Assembly (NCBI GenBank): GCA_947258885.1
Contig: CAMYKD010000023.1
Coordinates: 35,736 to 99,735, forward strand
DNA length: 64,000 bases
From: an uncultured Kiloniellales bacterium
GTDB taxonomy: Bacteria; Pseudomonadota; Alphaproteobacteria; Kiloniellales; JAKSDN01
Direction of reading: 5' to 3'
The notes beneath the pieces are model-generated. The model was not told where the DNA came from. It searched no databases and worked only from the letters and a program-made list of their open reading frames with translations. Shown piece after piece: positions 30,433 through 39,322 of this stretch (the stretch's first letter is position 1; every line of letters begins with the position of its first letter). Position numbers and translations under genes: made by a program.

Positions 30433-30443
30433 CTGCCGGCCAC

Positions 30444-31337
30444 CTAGGCGGTGCGGCCGCGCTCGATCTCCTCGAGGAGCGACGGCGCTTTGGGCGCCCA
30501 GCCGAGCTCGTCGCGGGCGCGCCGCGCGCGCACCCGGCTGTTGGAGCCCATGGTGTCGTTGGCCGGACCCTCGCCCCATTCCGCGGCGGCCTCCTCGACG
30601 GTCATGGGTTCGGTCCGGCTGCCCTGGCCGAGCATTCTGCCGATCGCGGCCGCGACCTCGCGCATGGAATTCTCGCCGTTCTCGGCGAAATAGAAAGCCC
30701 CGGCCGGCGCCTTGTCGAGCGCCAGCAGATAGAGATCGATCAAGTCGTCGATGTGGACGTTCGACCAGAGGTTCTCGCCCGGGCCGATGTGCCTGGGCCG
30801 GCCGTGCTTCCTGGCCAGCGCGATCAGCCAGGGCACCTGGATCGACTGCGGATTGACGCCGCGGCCGCGCCCGTAGATCAGGCTGGGGCAGACGACGACG
30901 CCGCGCAGGCCCTTCGCGGCGCGCACCTTGCGGTCGAGGGCGACCCGGACCGCGCGCCCCGGCGAGGGCGTGAAGGGCGTGTCCTCGTCGAAGACGTCGT
31001 CGACCCGCCGGCCGCCGGCGCGGCTGCCGACGATGCTGGTGCCGCTGGTGCGCAGCAGCGTCTTGCCGCCGCCGGCGAGCGCCGCCAGCAGGGTCTCGGT
31101 CGAGGCCGGGTGGTCGGCGCTGGCGGCGTCGATCACGGCCTCGGCCGCGCGCGCCGCCCCGGCCAGCACCGCGCCGTCGTCGAGGCATCCTAAGACCGGC
31201 TCGATGCCGCGCGCCCGCGCCTCCTCCGCCCGCGCCGCGCTGCGCACCAGGCCGCTCACCTCATGGCCGTCGGCGATCAAGCGCTGGGCGAGCGAGCCGC
31301 CGATGTAGCCGGTGGCGCCGGTAACGAAGATCTTCAT
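30444..31337 (-). CDS. NAD-dependent epimerase/dehydratase (SDR)
   Basis: MKIFVTGATGYIGGSLAQRLIADGHEVSGLVRS; VVVCPSLIYGRGRG. Confidence 0.92.
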   Translation of the reverse strand: MKIFVTGATGYIGGSLAQRLIADGHEVSGLVRSAARAEEARARGIEPVLGCLDDGAVLAGAARAAEAVIDAASADHPASTETLLAALAGGGKTLLRTSGTSIVGSRAGGRRVDDVFDEDTPFTPSPGRAVRVALDRKVRAAKGLRGVVVCPSLIYGRGRGVNPQSIQVPWLIALARKHGRPRHIGPGENLWSNVHIDDLIDLYLLALDKAPAGAFYFAENGENSMREVAAAIGRMLGQGSRTEPMTVEEAAAEWGEGPANDTMGSNSRVRARRARDELGWAPKAPSLLEEIERGRTA

Positions 31338-31380
31338 GGCTGTGGCTCCCTGTCGCGCGGTAATTAAGGGGGGGAATTAA

Positions 31381-31446
31381 GGGGACAGTATCCTTTTTAG
31401 ATACCGTACAAGGGCGCGGTGAAAACCTAAAAAGTATACTGTCCCC
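31381..31446. repeat. 66-bp palindromic GGGGACAGTATACTT element, copy B (inverted relative to copy A)
   Basis: Reverse complement differs from copy A at 7 of 66 positions by my alignment. Confidence 0.9.
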
Positions 31447-31462
31447 TTAATTCCAGCGGAAA

Positions 31463-32128
31463 TTACAGAGGCCAAATCCTTTTGAGACTCAAAAGTTTCG
31501 TGGGCCGCGCGTTCTTGTCGAGCTTCTGCGCCCAGATTTGCCACCGACCACCATGGCGCGCACCGATAATGTTGATCGACCGCGTGTCGAAATCGTACTT
31601 CAGGCGGCCGTACGCGGCGCGACCGGCCCCGAGCATCCGCGTGTTGAGCTGGAGCCCCGTCTCTTGGTGTGGTTGCAGGTGGGTGACATTGACTGCGCCC
31701 CCCGCCCCTGCGGTAGCGATAAACGTACACCCTGTTAACTTCGCGGTCAGCATCATGGCCGGCCCTGTTGCGTCCAGTGTGTACCAGAGCGGACCCCCAC
31801 TGCTCGGACTCGTGTAAACACCGTGAACGGGGAACTCGTAGCCGTAAGAATTCGCCCCACTGATCGATTCCAGATTGAACGATTCGGTGGTGTGCATGCG
31901 GGCGGTACCAAGCCGCGAGCCGGGGCGAAGCGCATCGGACCCGCCGTTACGGAAGTAGGCTCGGGTTTGGCCGTGAGCCGCACAGTCGAATGTGTTGATG
32001 ACGGGATGCTGGCGAAGGAACGATTCGGGGTTCTGCAACAGTTTCATAACTGCGGCCTGCGGGCGAGTGAGTCGACCGGCGTTCCACTCGCTCTGGATGA
32101 AGGCACGCATCTCGGGGCTTTCAGGCAT
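31463..32128 (-). CDS. orphan hypothetical protein with possible papain-like/CNF-like deamidase motif
   Basis: 221 aa ORF with RBS-like ggagag; motif LTGCTFIATAGAGGAVNVTHLQP (Cys then His +16). Confidence 0.55.
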   Translation of the reverse strand: MPESPEMRAFIQSEWNAGRLTRPQAAVMKLLQNPESFLRQHPVINTFDCAAHGQTRAYFRNGGSDALRPGSRLGTARMHTTESFNLESISGANSYGYEFPVHGVYTSPSSGGPLWYTLDATGPAMMLTAKLTGCTFIATAGAGGAVNVTHLQPHQETGLQLNTRMLGAGRAAYGRLKYDFDTRSINIIGARHGGRWQIWAQKLDKNARPTKLLSLKRIWPL

Positions 32129-32245
32129 TGGGACTCTCCAAGTTGAGTTCCGGGGACATGGCCATAATCGCGGCTGGTCACGCTCCGGACCGATGTTACG
32201 GAGTGTCGGTTGAACAGCCCCAATAGGCCATGAAGGAGCGTGACC

Positions 32246-32335
32246 ATGGACCAGTATGTCGGATTTGACCCTTCGCTGAAATAGACGCATTTCTGCGTTG
32301 TGGACGGTTCTGGCGCCGTCGTGTCCGAAGGGCGC
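32246..32335 (+). pseudogene. IS110-family transposase N-terminal remnant
   Basis: [29 protein letters not shown]; matches the IS110 N-terminus pattern MDQYVGLDVSLKETxxCVVDxxGxVVxEG, internal stop, truncated. Confidence 0.8.
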
Positions 32336-32363
32336 CCGCCCGGCCTGCCGCCCGGGGCGCCAG

Positions 32364-32541
32364 GCGATCGCGTGCCCCGCCCTCGCCCGATAGGATCGCG
32401 GCCGTTTTCGCGATCGAAACGGGGGGCGGCGCGGCCCATGAACCCGACCGAGCACATTCGCACGATTGCGGATTTTCCCAAGCCGGGCATCCAGTTCTAC
32501 GACATCTCGACCCTGCCCGTGCATTCCGGCGCCTGGCAGGC
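32364..32541 (+). pseudogene. truncated duplicate of apt 5' region (promoter plus first ~35 codons)
   Basis: [35 protein letters not shown] versus intact apt [35 protein letters not shown]; upstream DNA gcgatcgaaacggggggcg also shared. Confidence 0.9.
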
Positions 32542-32706
32542 AATAACGGAGATTTCGCACAGAACGAAAAACCAGGTGGAGGTCATTTCAGTCCTCCGGT
32601 AAGCGATATAATTCCCCGTTCTCGGGTCTCGGCAAGACAGGCCGGGTGACCGGCGCAGATAGCTGTCGCCGGTCAGTTGCCGCAGCATGAATCCGGCCAC
32701 GCCGGC

Positions 32707-33534
32707 TCAGTTGGGCAGGTTCCACACGCCGGACGCGGCCGCGGCGCGGCAGAAGTCGGCAAAGTCGCGAGGCGCGCGGCCAAGCGCCTTTTGCACACCG
32801 TCTCCGAGCGACTCGTTACGACCGTCAAGCACTTCCTTGCAGAGGTCGGTGAGCATGTCGGCGAACTCGGACCCGGCGTTCTCGGTGAGGGCGGCGCGAA
32901 ACTGCTCCACCGAGACCGCGGCGTACTGGATGTCGCGACCCGCGGCTTTCGATATCTCGGCGGCGGCCTCGGCGAAGCTCAGCAGACGCGGTCCGGTAAG
33001 CTCGTAGAGCCGACCGGCATGACGGTCGTCGGTGAGCGCGGCGACCGCAACATCGGCGATGTCGTCGGCATCGACAAAGGGCTCGCGCACCTCGCCGGCC
33101 GGCAGCGCGACCACGCCGTCGAGCACGGGCTCGAGCAGGTGACCTTCGTTGAAGTTCTGCGAGAACCAGCTCGCGCGAATCAGCGTAAAGCTCACGCCGC
33201 AGGCGCGGACGATGTTCTCGCAGCGCTGCGCATTGACCTCGCCCCGCCCCGAGAGCAACACCAGCCGCTTGACGCCCGCCTTGGCCGCGCAGGACGTCAG
33301 CTCTTCGACCGCCGCCGGCGCACTGGGCACGGCGAGGTCCGGGAAGAACGAGATGTAGGCGGCCTCGACGCCGCGCAGCGCCTCCGGCCAGGTTGAAGGC
33401 TTCTCCCAGTCGAAGGGCGGTTCGGATTGCCGCGAGCCCTCCCTGACTGCGTGGCCTAGCTCCGAGAGCCGCTGGACGATTCGTCGACCGGTCTTTCCAG
33501 TGGAACCGATGACGAGGATGGGTGATTTCCGCAT
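32707..33534 (-). CDS. NmrA-like NAD(P)-binding oxidoreductase
   Basis: [75 protein letters not shown]. Confidence 0.9.
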   Translation of the reverse strand: MRKSPILVIGSTGKTGRRIVQRLSELGHAVREGSRQSEPPFDWEKPSTWPEALRGVEAAYISFFPDLAVPSAPAAVEELTSCAAKAGVKRLVLLSGRGEVNAQRCENIVRACGVSFTLIRASWFSQNFNEGHLLEPVLDGVVALPAGEVREPFVDADDIADVAVAALTDDRHAGRLYELTGPRLLSFAEAAAEISKAAGRDIQYAAVSVEQFRAALTENAGSEFADMLTDLCKEVLDGRNESLGDGVQKALGRAPRDFADFCRAAAASGVWNLPN

Positions 33535-33582
33535 GAGTTCATGGCTCCTTGTTTGGGCGTTGAGGTCGTCCCGGTTCTCCAA

Positions 33583-33722
33583 AGGCGACCGACATTCTTT
33601 GGACGATGTTGTCGGTCCGCAATTGGGAACAGCTGACCGTCGACTGCGGCTGGCCGCAGGAGAGATACATCGAGACGCTCAAGTCATTGGCGCGGCGAAT
33701 CTTCGTGGCGGACGGACCCTAG
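33583..33722 (+). pseudogene. TetR/AcrR-type regulator C-terminal remnant
   Basis: ORF tail [44 protein letters not shown] with no HTH domain. Confidence 0.5.
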
Positions 33723-33799
33723 CCCGCGATTGTGCGCCCCGGCGCCGGTGGATAGGATACCGGCCGCTTTCGCGATCGAAACGGGGGGCGACGCGGCTC

Positions 33800-34315
33800 A
33801 TGGATCTGACCGAGCACATCCGTACGATTCCGGATTTTCCCAAGCCGGGCATCCGGTTCTACGACATCTCGACCCTGCTCATGCACGCCGGCGCCTGGCA
33901 GGCGACCGTGCAGCGGCTGGCCGACGCGATCAAGCCGCACAAGCCGGACCTGCTGGCCGGCATCGAGTCGCGCGGCTTCCTGGTCGCCGCGCCGCTGGCG
34001 CTGGAGCTCGGCCTCGGCTTCGTCATGGTGCGCAAGGAAGGCAAGCTGCCCGGCGCCACCGTGCCCTACACCTACGACCTGGAGTACGGCACCGACACCA
34101 TCGAGATCCAGGCCGACGCGGTCGAGCCCGGCCAGCGCATCGTTCTGCTCGACGACCTGCTGGCGACCGGCGGCACCCTGAACGCGGCCGTGCAGCTGTT
34201 CCGCAACTGCGGCGCCGACGTGCGGGCGGCCGCCTGCATCATCGAGCTGACCTTCCTGAACGGCCGCGACAAGCTCGACATCCCGATCACGACGCTCATT
34301 TCCTACGACGAGTGA
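33800..34315 (+). CDS. apt: adenine phosphoribosyltransferase
   Basis: [75 protein letters not shown]. Confidence 0.97.
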   Translation: MDLTEHIRTIPDFPKPGIRFYDISTLLMHAGAWQATVQRLADAIKPHKPDLLAGIESRGFLVAAPLALELGLGFVMVRKEGKLPGATVPYTYDLEYGTDTIEIQADAVEPGQRIVLLDDLLATGGTLNAAVQLFRNCGADVRAAACIIELTFLNGRDKLDIPITTLISYDE

Positions 34316-34360
34316 GTCGAAGCAGGCCCCTGGCCGGCCTTAGCAGTTCCACGCCAGAGC

Positions 34361-34448
34361 TTGTCATGGTCGGACTTGATCCGGCCATCCAGGAGTCGCG
34401 GGCCCTGAACGTTGTCCTGGATCGCCGGGTCAAGCCCGGCGATGACAA
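34361..34448. repeat. alphaproteobacterial intergenic inverted repeat (TTGTCATGG..CTTGATCCGGCCATCCAGG / CCTGGATCGCCGGGTCAAGCCCGGCGATGAC)
   Basis: Imperfect ~30-bp inverted arms read directly. Confidence 0.85.
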
Positions 34449-34499
34449 AGAGGGTTTTGCCAATACTTCGATATCATGCACTTCATTTCGGCCCGGCCC

Positions 34500-35249
34500 T
34501 TACCGCAAACGCAAGCCCGCGAGCCTGCCGGACTCGCCCGGCCCATCCGCGCCCGGCCCGCCGGCGACCTCGAGCAGGAGCTTGCGGCGCACCGCCTCGG
34601 CGAAGCTGGCGTCGCCGTCGGCGGTGATGACGAAGCTGCCCGGACCGCCGATGATCAGCTCGGCGAAGGCGGCCTCGAGGTCGTAGTCGACCGGCCGGCC
34701 GTCGCAGCTGCGGCAGAGCACCGCCAGGCCGTTGATCGTGATGCCGGCGCCCAGGATCGCGGCCCGCGCCTGATAGATCGGCACGCCGCCGAAGCTGTAG
34801 GCGCTGTCGCCCGAGAAGTCGATCACCTGCCGGGTGCTCTCGATCGCGTTCGAGGCGATCAGCGCATGGCCCGCCGCGAGCGCGCTGCCGATGGCGTTGG
34901 GACCGAAGGCGAGCCGCGGCGCCGCCATCAAGTCCTTGGCGAAGGCGGCGGCGGCGCCGGCGCCGTCGACGATCGTCCAGGGCACCACGACTTCTTGAGA
35001 CGTTTCGTCGCCCCATTCGACGTAGGTCACCGCGATCTTCCGCTCGTAGCCCGAGCCGATGGCGGCCAGGATCTCGGGATGGGTGATGGCCTCGGCATAG
35101 CCCCGGCGCTGCAGCCGGATCTCGCCGTCGTCGATCGACCTGGACGCGTCCGCCAGGAACACCAGCTCGAGATCGACCCGCTCGGCGGCCGCCGCACCGC
35201 CGGCCGCGAGGCCCATGAGAACGATCAGCGTCACGAACACCCGATGCAT
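34500..35249 (-). CDS. DUF1194 / VWA-like secreted protein
   Basis: VDLELVFLADASRSIDDGEIRLQRRGYAEAITHPEILAAI...RQVIDFSGDSAYSFGG. Confidence 0.88.
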   Translation of the reverse strand: MHRVFVTLIVLMGLAAGGAAAAERVDLELVFLADASRSIDDGEIRLQRRGYAEAITHPEILAAIGSGYERKIAVTYVEWGDETSQEVVVPWTIVDGAGAAAAFAKDLMAAPRLAFGPNAIGSALAAGHALIASNAIESTRQVIDFSGDSAYSFGGVPIYQARAAILGAGITINGLAVLCRSCDGRPVDYDLEAAFAELIIGGPGSFVITADGDASFAEAVRRKLLLEVAGGPGADGPGESGRLAGLRLR

Positions 35250-35435
35250 CGCAACCTCCCCGCACCGTCAGATCCTCAATCATTGATCGAAACCGGTTCG
35301 ACCTCAAGGGCCGAGGGCCCGCCGCGGCGAAACCTCCGGGGCCTGGCGGCAGCCTCTTCGTGGTCCCGGCCCCATGGCCACCCCTTCGTCCGGGCGGTAC
35401 ACTCCGCCCAGCCAGATCGAAAACGGGAGGCGCGA

Positions 35436-36335
35436 ATGCGCTTGGGCACCATAGCGATCCTCAGCCCGGGGGACATGGGAAGCGGCGTCGGCGGGGCGCT
35501 CGCCGGCCGGGGCCTCGACGTCGTCACCTGCCTTGCCGGGCGCAGCGACGCGACACGGGCACGGGCCGCGCGGACCGGATTCCGCGAGCTGCCCGACCTG
35601 GAGACCCTGGTGTCCGAATCCGACCTCGTGCTGTCGATCCTGCCGCCCGACGCCGCGCCGCGGATCGCGCGCGAGGTGGCCGCGGCCATGGGCCGGACCG
35701 GCACGGCGCCGCCCTACGCCGACTGCAACGCGGTCTCGCCGGAAACCACCCGGGCGATCGCCGGGACGCTGAGCGCCGCCGGCGCCGATTTCATCGACGG
35801 CGGCATCGTCGGCGCCGCGCCCGGCAAGTCGGACCGGCCGACGCGCATCTACGTCAGCGGGCCGGGCGCGGAGGTCATGGCCGCGCTCGACGGCAACGGC
35901 ATCGACCTCCGCGTCTGCGGGGCGGAGATCGGCCGCGCCTCGGCGCTGAAGATGTGCTACGCCGCGGTCTCCAAGGGCACGAATACCCTGCACACCGCGG
36001 CGCTGATCGCCGCCGAGGCGCTCGGCGTCGGCGAGACCCTGCGCGCGGAGTTCGCCTACAGCATGCCCGCCGCCTACCAGCGCATGCGGGCCATGGTCCC
36101 CCGTCTGCCCGCGGACGCGGCGCGCTGGATCCGCGAGATGGAGGAGATCGCCGAGACCTTCGAGTCCGTCGGCGTGACGCCGCGGTTTCACCTCGGCGCG
36201 CGCGACGTCTTCGAGCTGCTCGCCGCGACCCCCTTCGCCGCCGAGACCCGCGAGACCCTCGACCAGAGCCGCACCCTGGAACAGTCGCTCGAGGTTTACC
36301 TCGCCCACCTGCCCGACCGCGACGCCGCCGAGTGA
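35436..36335 (+). CDS. 6-phosphogluconate dehydrogenase-like NAD(P)-binding protein (HIBADH-like)
   Basis: MRLGTIAILSPGDMGSGVGGALAGRGLDV; VLSILPPDAA; GADFIDGGIVGAAP; ASALKMCYAAVSKGTNTL. Confidence 0.9.
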   Translation: MRLGTIAILSPGDMGSGVGGALAGRGLDVVTCLAGRSDATRARAARTGFRELPDLETLVSESDLVLSILPPDAAPRIAREVAAAMGRTGTAPPYADCNAVSPETTRAIAGTLSAAGADFIDGGIVGAAPGKSDRPTRIYVSGPGAEVMAALDGNGIDLRVCGAEIGRASALKMCYAAVSKGTNTLHTAALIAAEALGVGETLRAEFAYSMPAAYQRMRAMVPRLPADAARWIREMEEIAETFESVGVTPRFHLGARDVFELLAATPFAAETRETLDQSRTLEQSLEVYLAHLPDRDAAE

Positions 36336-36379
36336 GCAGAAAGAACCGGGCCCCCTAGAAGTGACAGACGGAGGAGTGA

Positions 36380-37309
36380 ATGAAAGCGGTGCAGATGGAT
36401 AGCTATGGCGGCCCCGAAGTGCTGCAGTACCGCGATGCGCCGGATCCGGTCGCCGGGCCCGGCGAGATCGTCGTCGACATTCATGCGGCCAGCGTCAATC
36501 CGGTCGACTGGAAGGTACGGGACGGCCTGCGCAAGGACAGCGCCCCGGTGTCCTTCCCGCATATCCTGGGGCGCGACTTCTCCGGCGTGGTGCGCGAGGC
36601 CGGGCCGGACGTCGACGCGTTCTCCCCGGGCGACAAGGTCTTCGCGGTGACGGACCAGGGCCAGGAGGGCACCTATGCCGAGGCAATCGCGATCAAGGCC
36701 GCGCTCGCCGCGAAAAAGCCCGCCGGGCTGTCGCATGCCGAGGCCGCCGCGCTTGCGCTGATCGGCCTGACCGCGCTGGTCTCCCTCGAGGACGTCGCAA
36801 AGCTCGCGTCCGGAGAGACCGTGCTGATCCATGCCGGCGCCGGCGGCGTCGGCGGCTTCGCCGTGCAATATGCCAAGCATGTCGGCGCCCGGGTGTTCGC
36901 GACGGCCAGCGCGCGCAACCGCGGCTACGTGCTGGGCCTCGGCGCCGACGAGGTGATCGACTACACGCGCCAGGACTTCACGCAAGCCGTGCCGCCCTGC
37001 GACGTCGTCTTCGACACGCTGGGCGGCGAGGTGCACCGGCGCTCCTTCTCCGTGCTGCGGCCGGGAGGGCGCCTGGTCCACATCGCCGCGGCGCCCGCCG
37101 GCTTCGTCCCGCCGCGCGGCGACGTGACCGTCGTGCGCCCGAACGTGGCCCGCGACCGCCTGCACCTCGAACGGATCGTGGAGCTCTTCGAAACCGGCGC
37201 CCTGCGCCCGCCGGAGATCGAGCACATGCCGCTCGCCGCGGCCGCCGCCGCCCAGGAGCTCAGCAAGACCGGGCACGTCCGCGGCAAGATCGTCCTCGAC
37301 GTGCGCTGA
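36380..37309 (+). CDS. MDR/quinone oxidoreductase-type NADP-dependent oxidoreductase
   Basis: MKAVQMDSYGGPEVLQYRDAPDP; VNPVDWKVRDG; GRDFSGVV; LIHAGAGGVGGFAVQYAKHVGARVFATASARN. Confidence 0.95.
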   Translation: MKAVQMDSYGGPEVLQYRDAPDPVAGPGEIVVDIHAASVNPVDWKVRDGLRKDSAPVSFPHILGRDFSGVVREAGPDVDAFSPGDKVFAVTDQGQEGTYAEAIAIKAALAAKKPAGLSHAEAAALALIGLTALVSLEDVAKLASGETVLIHAGAGGVGGFAVQYAKHVGARVFATASARNRGYVLGLGADEVIDYTRQDFTQAVPPCDVVFDTLGGEVHRRSFSVLRPGGRLVHIAAAPAGFVPPRGDVTVVRPNVARDRLHLERIVELFETGALRPPEIEHMPLAAAAAAQELSKTGHVRGKIVLDVR

Positions 37310-37391
37310 GCCCCGAAAGCAAAAAAGGGAAAAAAAGGGGACATTCTACTTTTCGGAAAAGTTGAATGTCCCCTTTTCTTGCTTTCGGGGC
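37310..37391. terminator. long imperfect hairpin between convergent genes, containing a GGGGACATTCTACTTTT/AAAAGTTGAATGTCCCC palindrome
   Basis: gccccgaaagcaa...ggggacattctactttt cgg aaaagttgaatgtcccc...ttgctttcggggc. Confidence 0.7.
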
Positions 37392-37420
37392 GGCGCCAAG
37401 TCCGGGCAAATAGAGGTCCC

Positions 37421-38827
37421 TTAAGAACGCCGGCTGGCCGCCTGCCAGAAGCGTTCCAGGTTCTCGATCAGCTGTGGGCTGAAGTGGCAGGTGGCCTGGG
37501 CCTTGGCATAAAACGCCATGTAGCGCCGGAACAGGTCCAAGGGCTCCTGCCCGATCCTGAAGGCGCGCCGGTTGGCGGCCGCGCTGACCAGGCCCGACTG
37601 CAGGAAGCGCGCCACGACCCCCTCCACCGCCTCGTCCATGCGCTCGGGATCGACGATCTCGTCGCAGAGCAGGCGGCCGGCCTCCGAGTCGCAGTCGATA
37701 CGGCGCTCGTACTGGATCGCCTGGCGGGCGACCCGGTCGCCCACGAAGCGCCAGAGTCTGAGGTTCGCGGCGCCCGGGATGATCCCTTCCTTGCGCGCGG
37801 GCAGGGTCATGTAGGCGCCCTTGGCCCCGACCACATAGTCGCTGACGAGCAGAAGCTGGCAGCCGCCGCCGATCGCAAAGCCGTCCACGGCCGCGACCCA
37901 GGGCTTCTCGACGGTCTCGCCGAGCACTTCCTCGGGGGTGACTTCGGGCCTGGCGAGGCCGCGGAAGATCTTGTTGACCGCCCCCAGATCCCGCGTCAGG
38001 TACCACAGGAACGAGATCTTGCCCTGGTAGAGGTGGGTCAGGTTGATGCCCGAGCCGAAGATCCGCCGGCCGGCGTACTTCGGGTGGTCGACGCTCCCGC
38101 CGCGCAGGACGCAGATCGCGCTTTCGGGATCGAGCAGGCAGAGGTCGAGCGCGATCTCGAGACTGTCGCTCGTCGTCTCGTCCTCGGCGTTGAGATACCT
38201 GGGGTTCCGCGTCTCGGCGATCGACGCGCCGCCGCGCCGGATGGCGGTGGCCGTGCCCAGATCGATCCGGCCGTGGTCGAGAAAATGGTCCAGGCGCTCC
38301 AGCGACTCCTCCCGCGGCAGCAGCATGGCGTGACAGAGGTGCAGGCCCGCCTCGGGATCGGCTAGGACGCGGTTGAGGAAGATCCCCTGGTCGATCTCGA
38401 AGCCCTCCTTGTCCTTCTGCGGGTGCTCGGAATCGCGCGCCACCTGGGCGCGGGTCGGGACCAGGCCGGGGACGAGCTCGGCCGCCGCGTAGGCCAAGGG
38501 CTCCACCCGCACGAACTTCGACCGGCCGCCGGTCAGGCGGGCGTAGACCTCCGCGGCGTGCTTTTCGAGGAACCGCCCGCGGACCTCCCGGCCGAGGTCC
38601 AGGATCCGCCGCGCCGTCTCCTGCTCTCCCTCGCCGCGCCGCGCCTTGGCCGGCAGGCGCTCGAGGAGCGCCTCTCCCCGCCGCCAGAAGTCGGCGAAGG
38701 CCTCGGCGTCGGCGTCGAAGTCCGCGCCGGCGGCGGGCGCGCTGTCGGCCCAGGCCGCGACGGGCCCGGGCAAGCCTTCGGCGGCGGCCTTTGCCAAGGC
38801 GGCCGCTTCACCCTTGTCGTCCGGCAT
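37421..38827 (-). CDS. DpgC-like (3,5-dihydroxyphenyl)acetyl-CoA 1,2-dioxygenase family protein (crotonase fold)
   Basis: HGRIDLGTATAIRRGGASIAETRNPRYLNAEDETTSDSLEIALDLCLLDPE; RRIFGSGINLTHLYQGKISF; EKPWVAAVDGFAIGGGCQLLLVSDYVV; LPARKEGIIPGAANLRL. Confidence 0.9.
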   Translation of the reverse strand: MPDDKGEAAALAKAAAEGLPGPVAAWADSAPAAGADFDADAEAFADFWRRGEALLERLPAKARRGEGEQETARRILDLGREVRGRFLEKHAAEVYARLTGGRSKFVRVEPLAYAAAELVPGLVPTRAQVARDSEHPQKDKEGFEIDQGIFLNRVLADPEAGLHLCHAMLLPREESLERLDHFLDHGRIDLGTATAIRRGGASIAETRNPRYLNAEDETTSDSLEIALDLCLLDPESAICVLRGGSVDHPKYAGRRIFGSGINLTHLYQGKISFLWYLTRDLGAVNKIFRGLARPEVTPEEVLGETVEKPWVAAVDGFAIGGGCQLLLVSDYVVGAKGAYMTLPARKEGIIPGAANLRLWRFVGDRVARQAIQYERRIDCDSEAGRLLCDEIVDPERMDEAVEGVVARFLQSGLVSAAANRRAFRIGQEPLDLFRRYMAFYAKAQATCHFSPQLIENLERFWQAASRRS

Positions 38828-39003
38828 GGCGGTTGCTCCTCCGTTTCATATGTCCCGTTACCGGGGTGATCGATACTGCAGAGCCCGGCGGGCCGCAATG
38901 CGCCTTTGACCCCCGAACCCTTTGCCGAAACCGCCGGGAGGTGACAACATGCGCCTCGAGACCGCGACCCGTCCAGAAACGCCCCTTCCATAGGAGCCGT
39001 CGC

Positions 39004-39300
39004 ATGAGCACCTTCGCCCTCGTCGTCGAGCTGGAGCTGAAGCTCGGTCAGAAGGACGCGTTCCTGGCGCGCGCCCGCAAGCATCGCGACGCCGTGCTGG
39101 CGCAGGAAGCGGGCTGCCAACGCTTCGACCTGCTGAACCCGGAGGAAAACGGCGACACGGTTCTCCTCTACGAGGTGTATGCCGACCAGGCGGCGCTCGA
39201 TGCGCATTTCGAGACCCCCTACATGAAGCAGTACCTCGAGGACACCGGGCCCATGGTCGCCAGCCGCGTGCGCCGGCTCTGCACGCTGGCGAACGATTGA
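39004..39300 (+). CDS. antibiotic biosynthesis monooxygenase (ABM)/YgiN-like
   Basis: LELKLGQKDAFLARARKHRDAVLAQEAGCQRFDLLNPEE...VYADQAALDAHFETPYMKQYLE. Confidence 0.9.
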   Translation: MSTFALVVELELKLGQKDAFLARARKHRDAVLAQEAGCQRFDLLNPEENGDTVLLYEVYADQAALDAHFETPYMKQYLEDTGPMVASRVRRLCTLAND

Positions 39301-39322
39301 GCGCCGGGCGCGGCCCAAGGGG

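Noticed and set aside
28725-30443. 572-aa minus-strand ORF
   Set aside because: Frame-shifted shadow of the antiporter gene; its last ~70 residues simply read through the palindromic repeats.
14131-32335. Possible TAG codon reassignment, because both the gapR-like relic and the IS110 remnant have TAG where the family has Glu
   Set aside because: TAG is a normal terminator in the window (for example uspA ends in TAG at 20856-20858), and both loci are otherwise decayed or truncated; independent nonsense mutations suffice.
32497-32700. 67-aa minus-strand ORF with hydrophobic patch
   Set aside because: Antisense to the truncated apt duplicate, no RBS or family support.
37421-38827. Generic enoyl-CoA hydratase annotation
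   Set aside because: The ~180-aa N-terminal extension and DpgC-specific stretches fit DpgC far better than ordinary crotonases.
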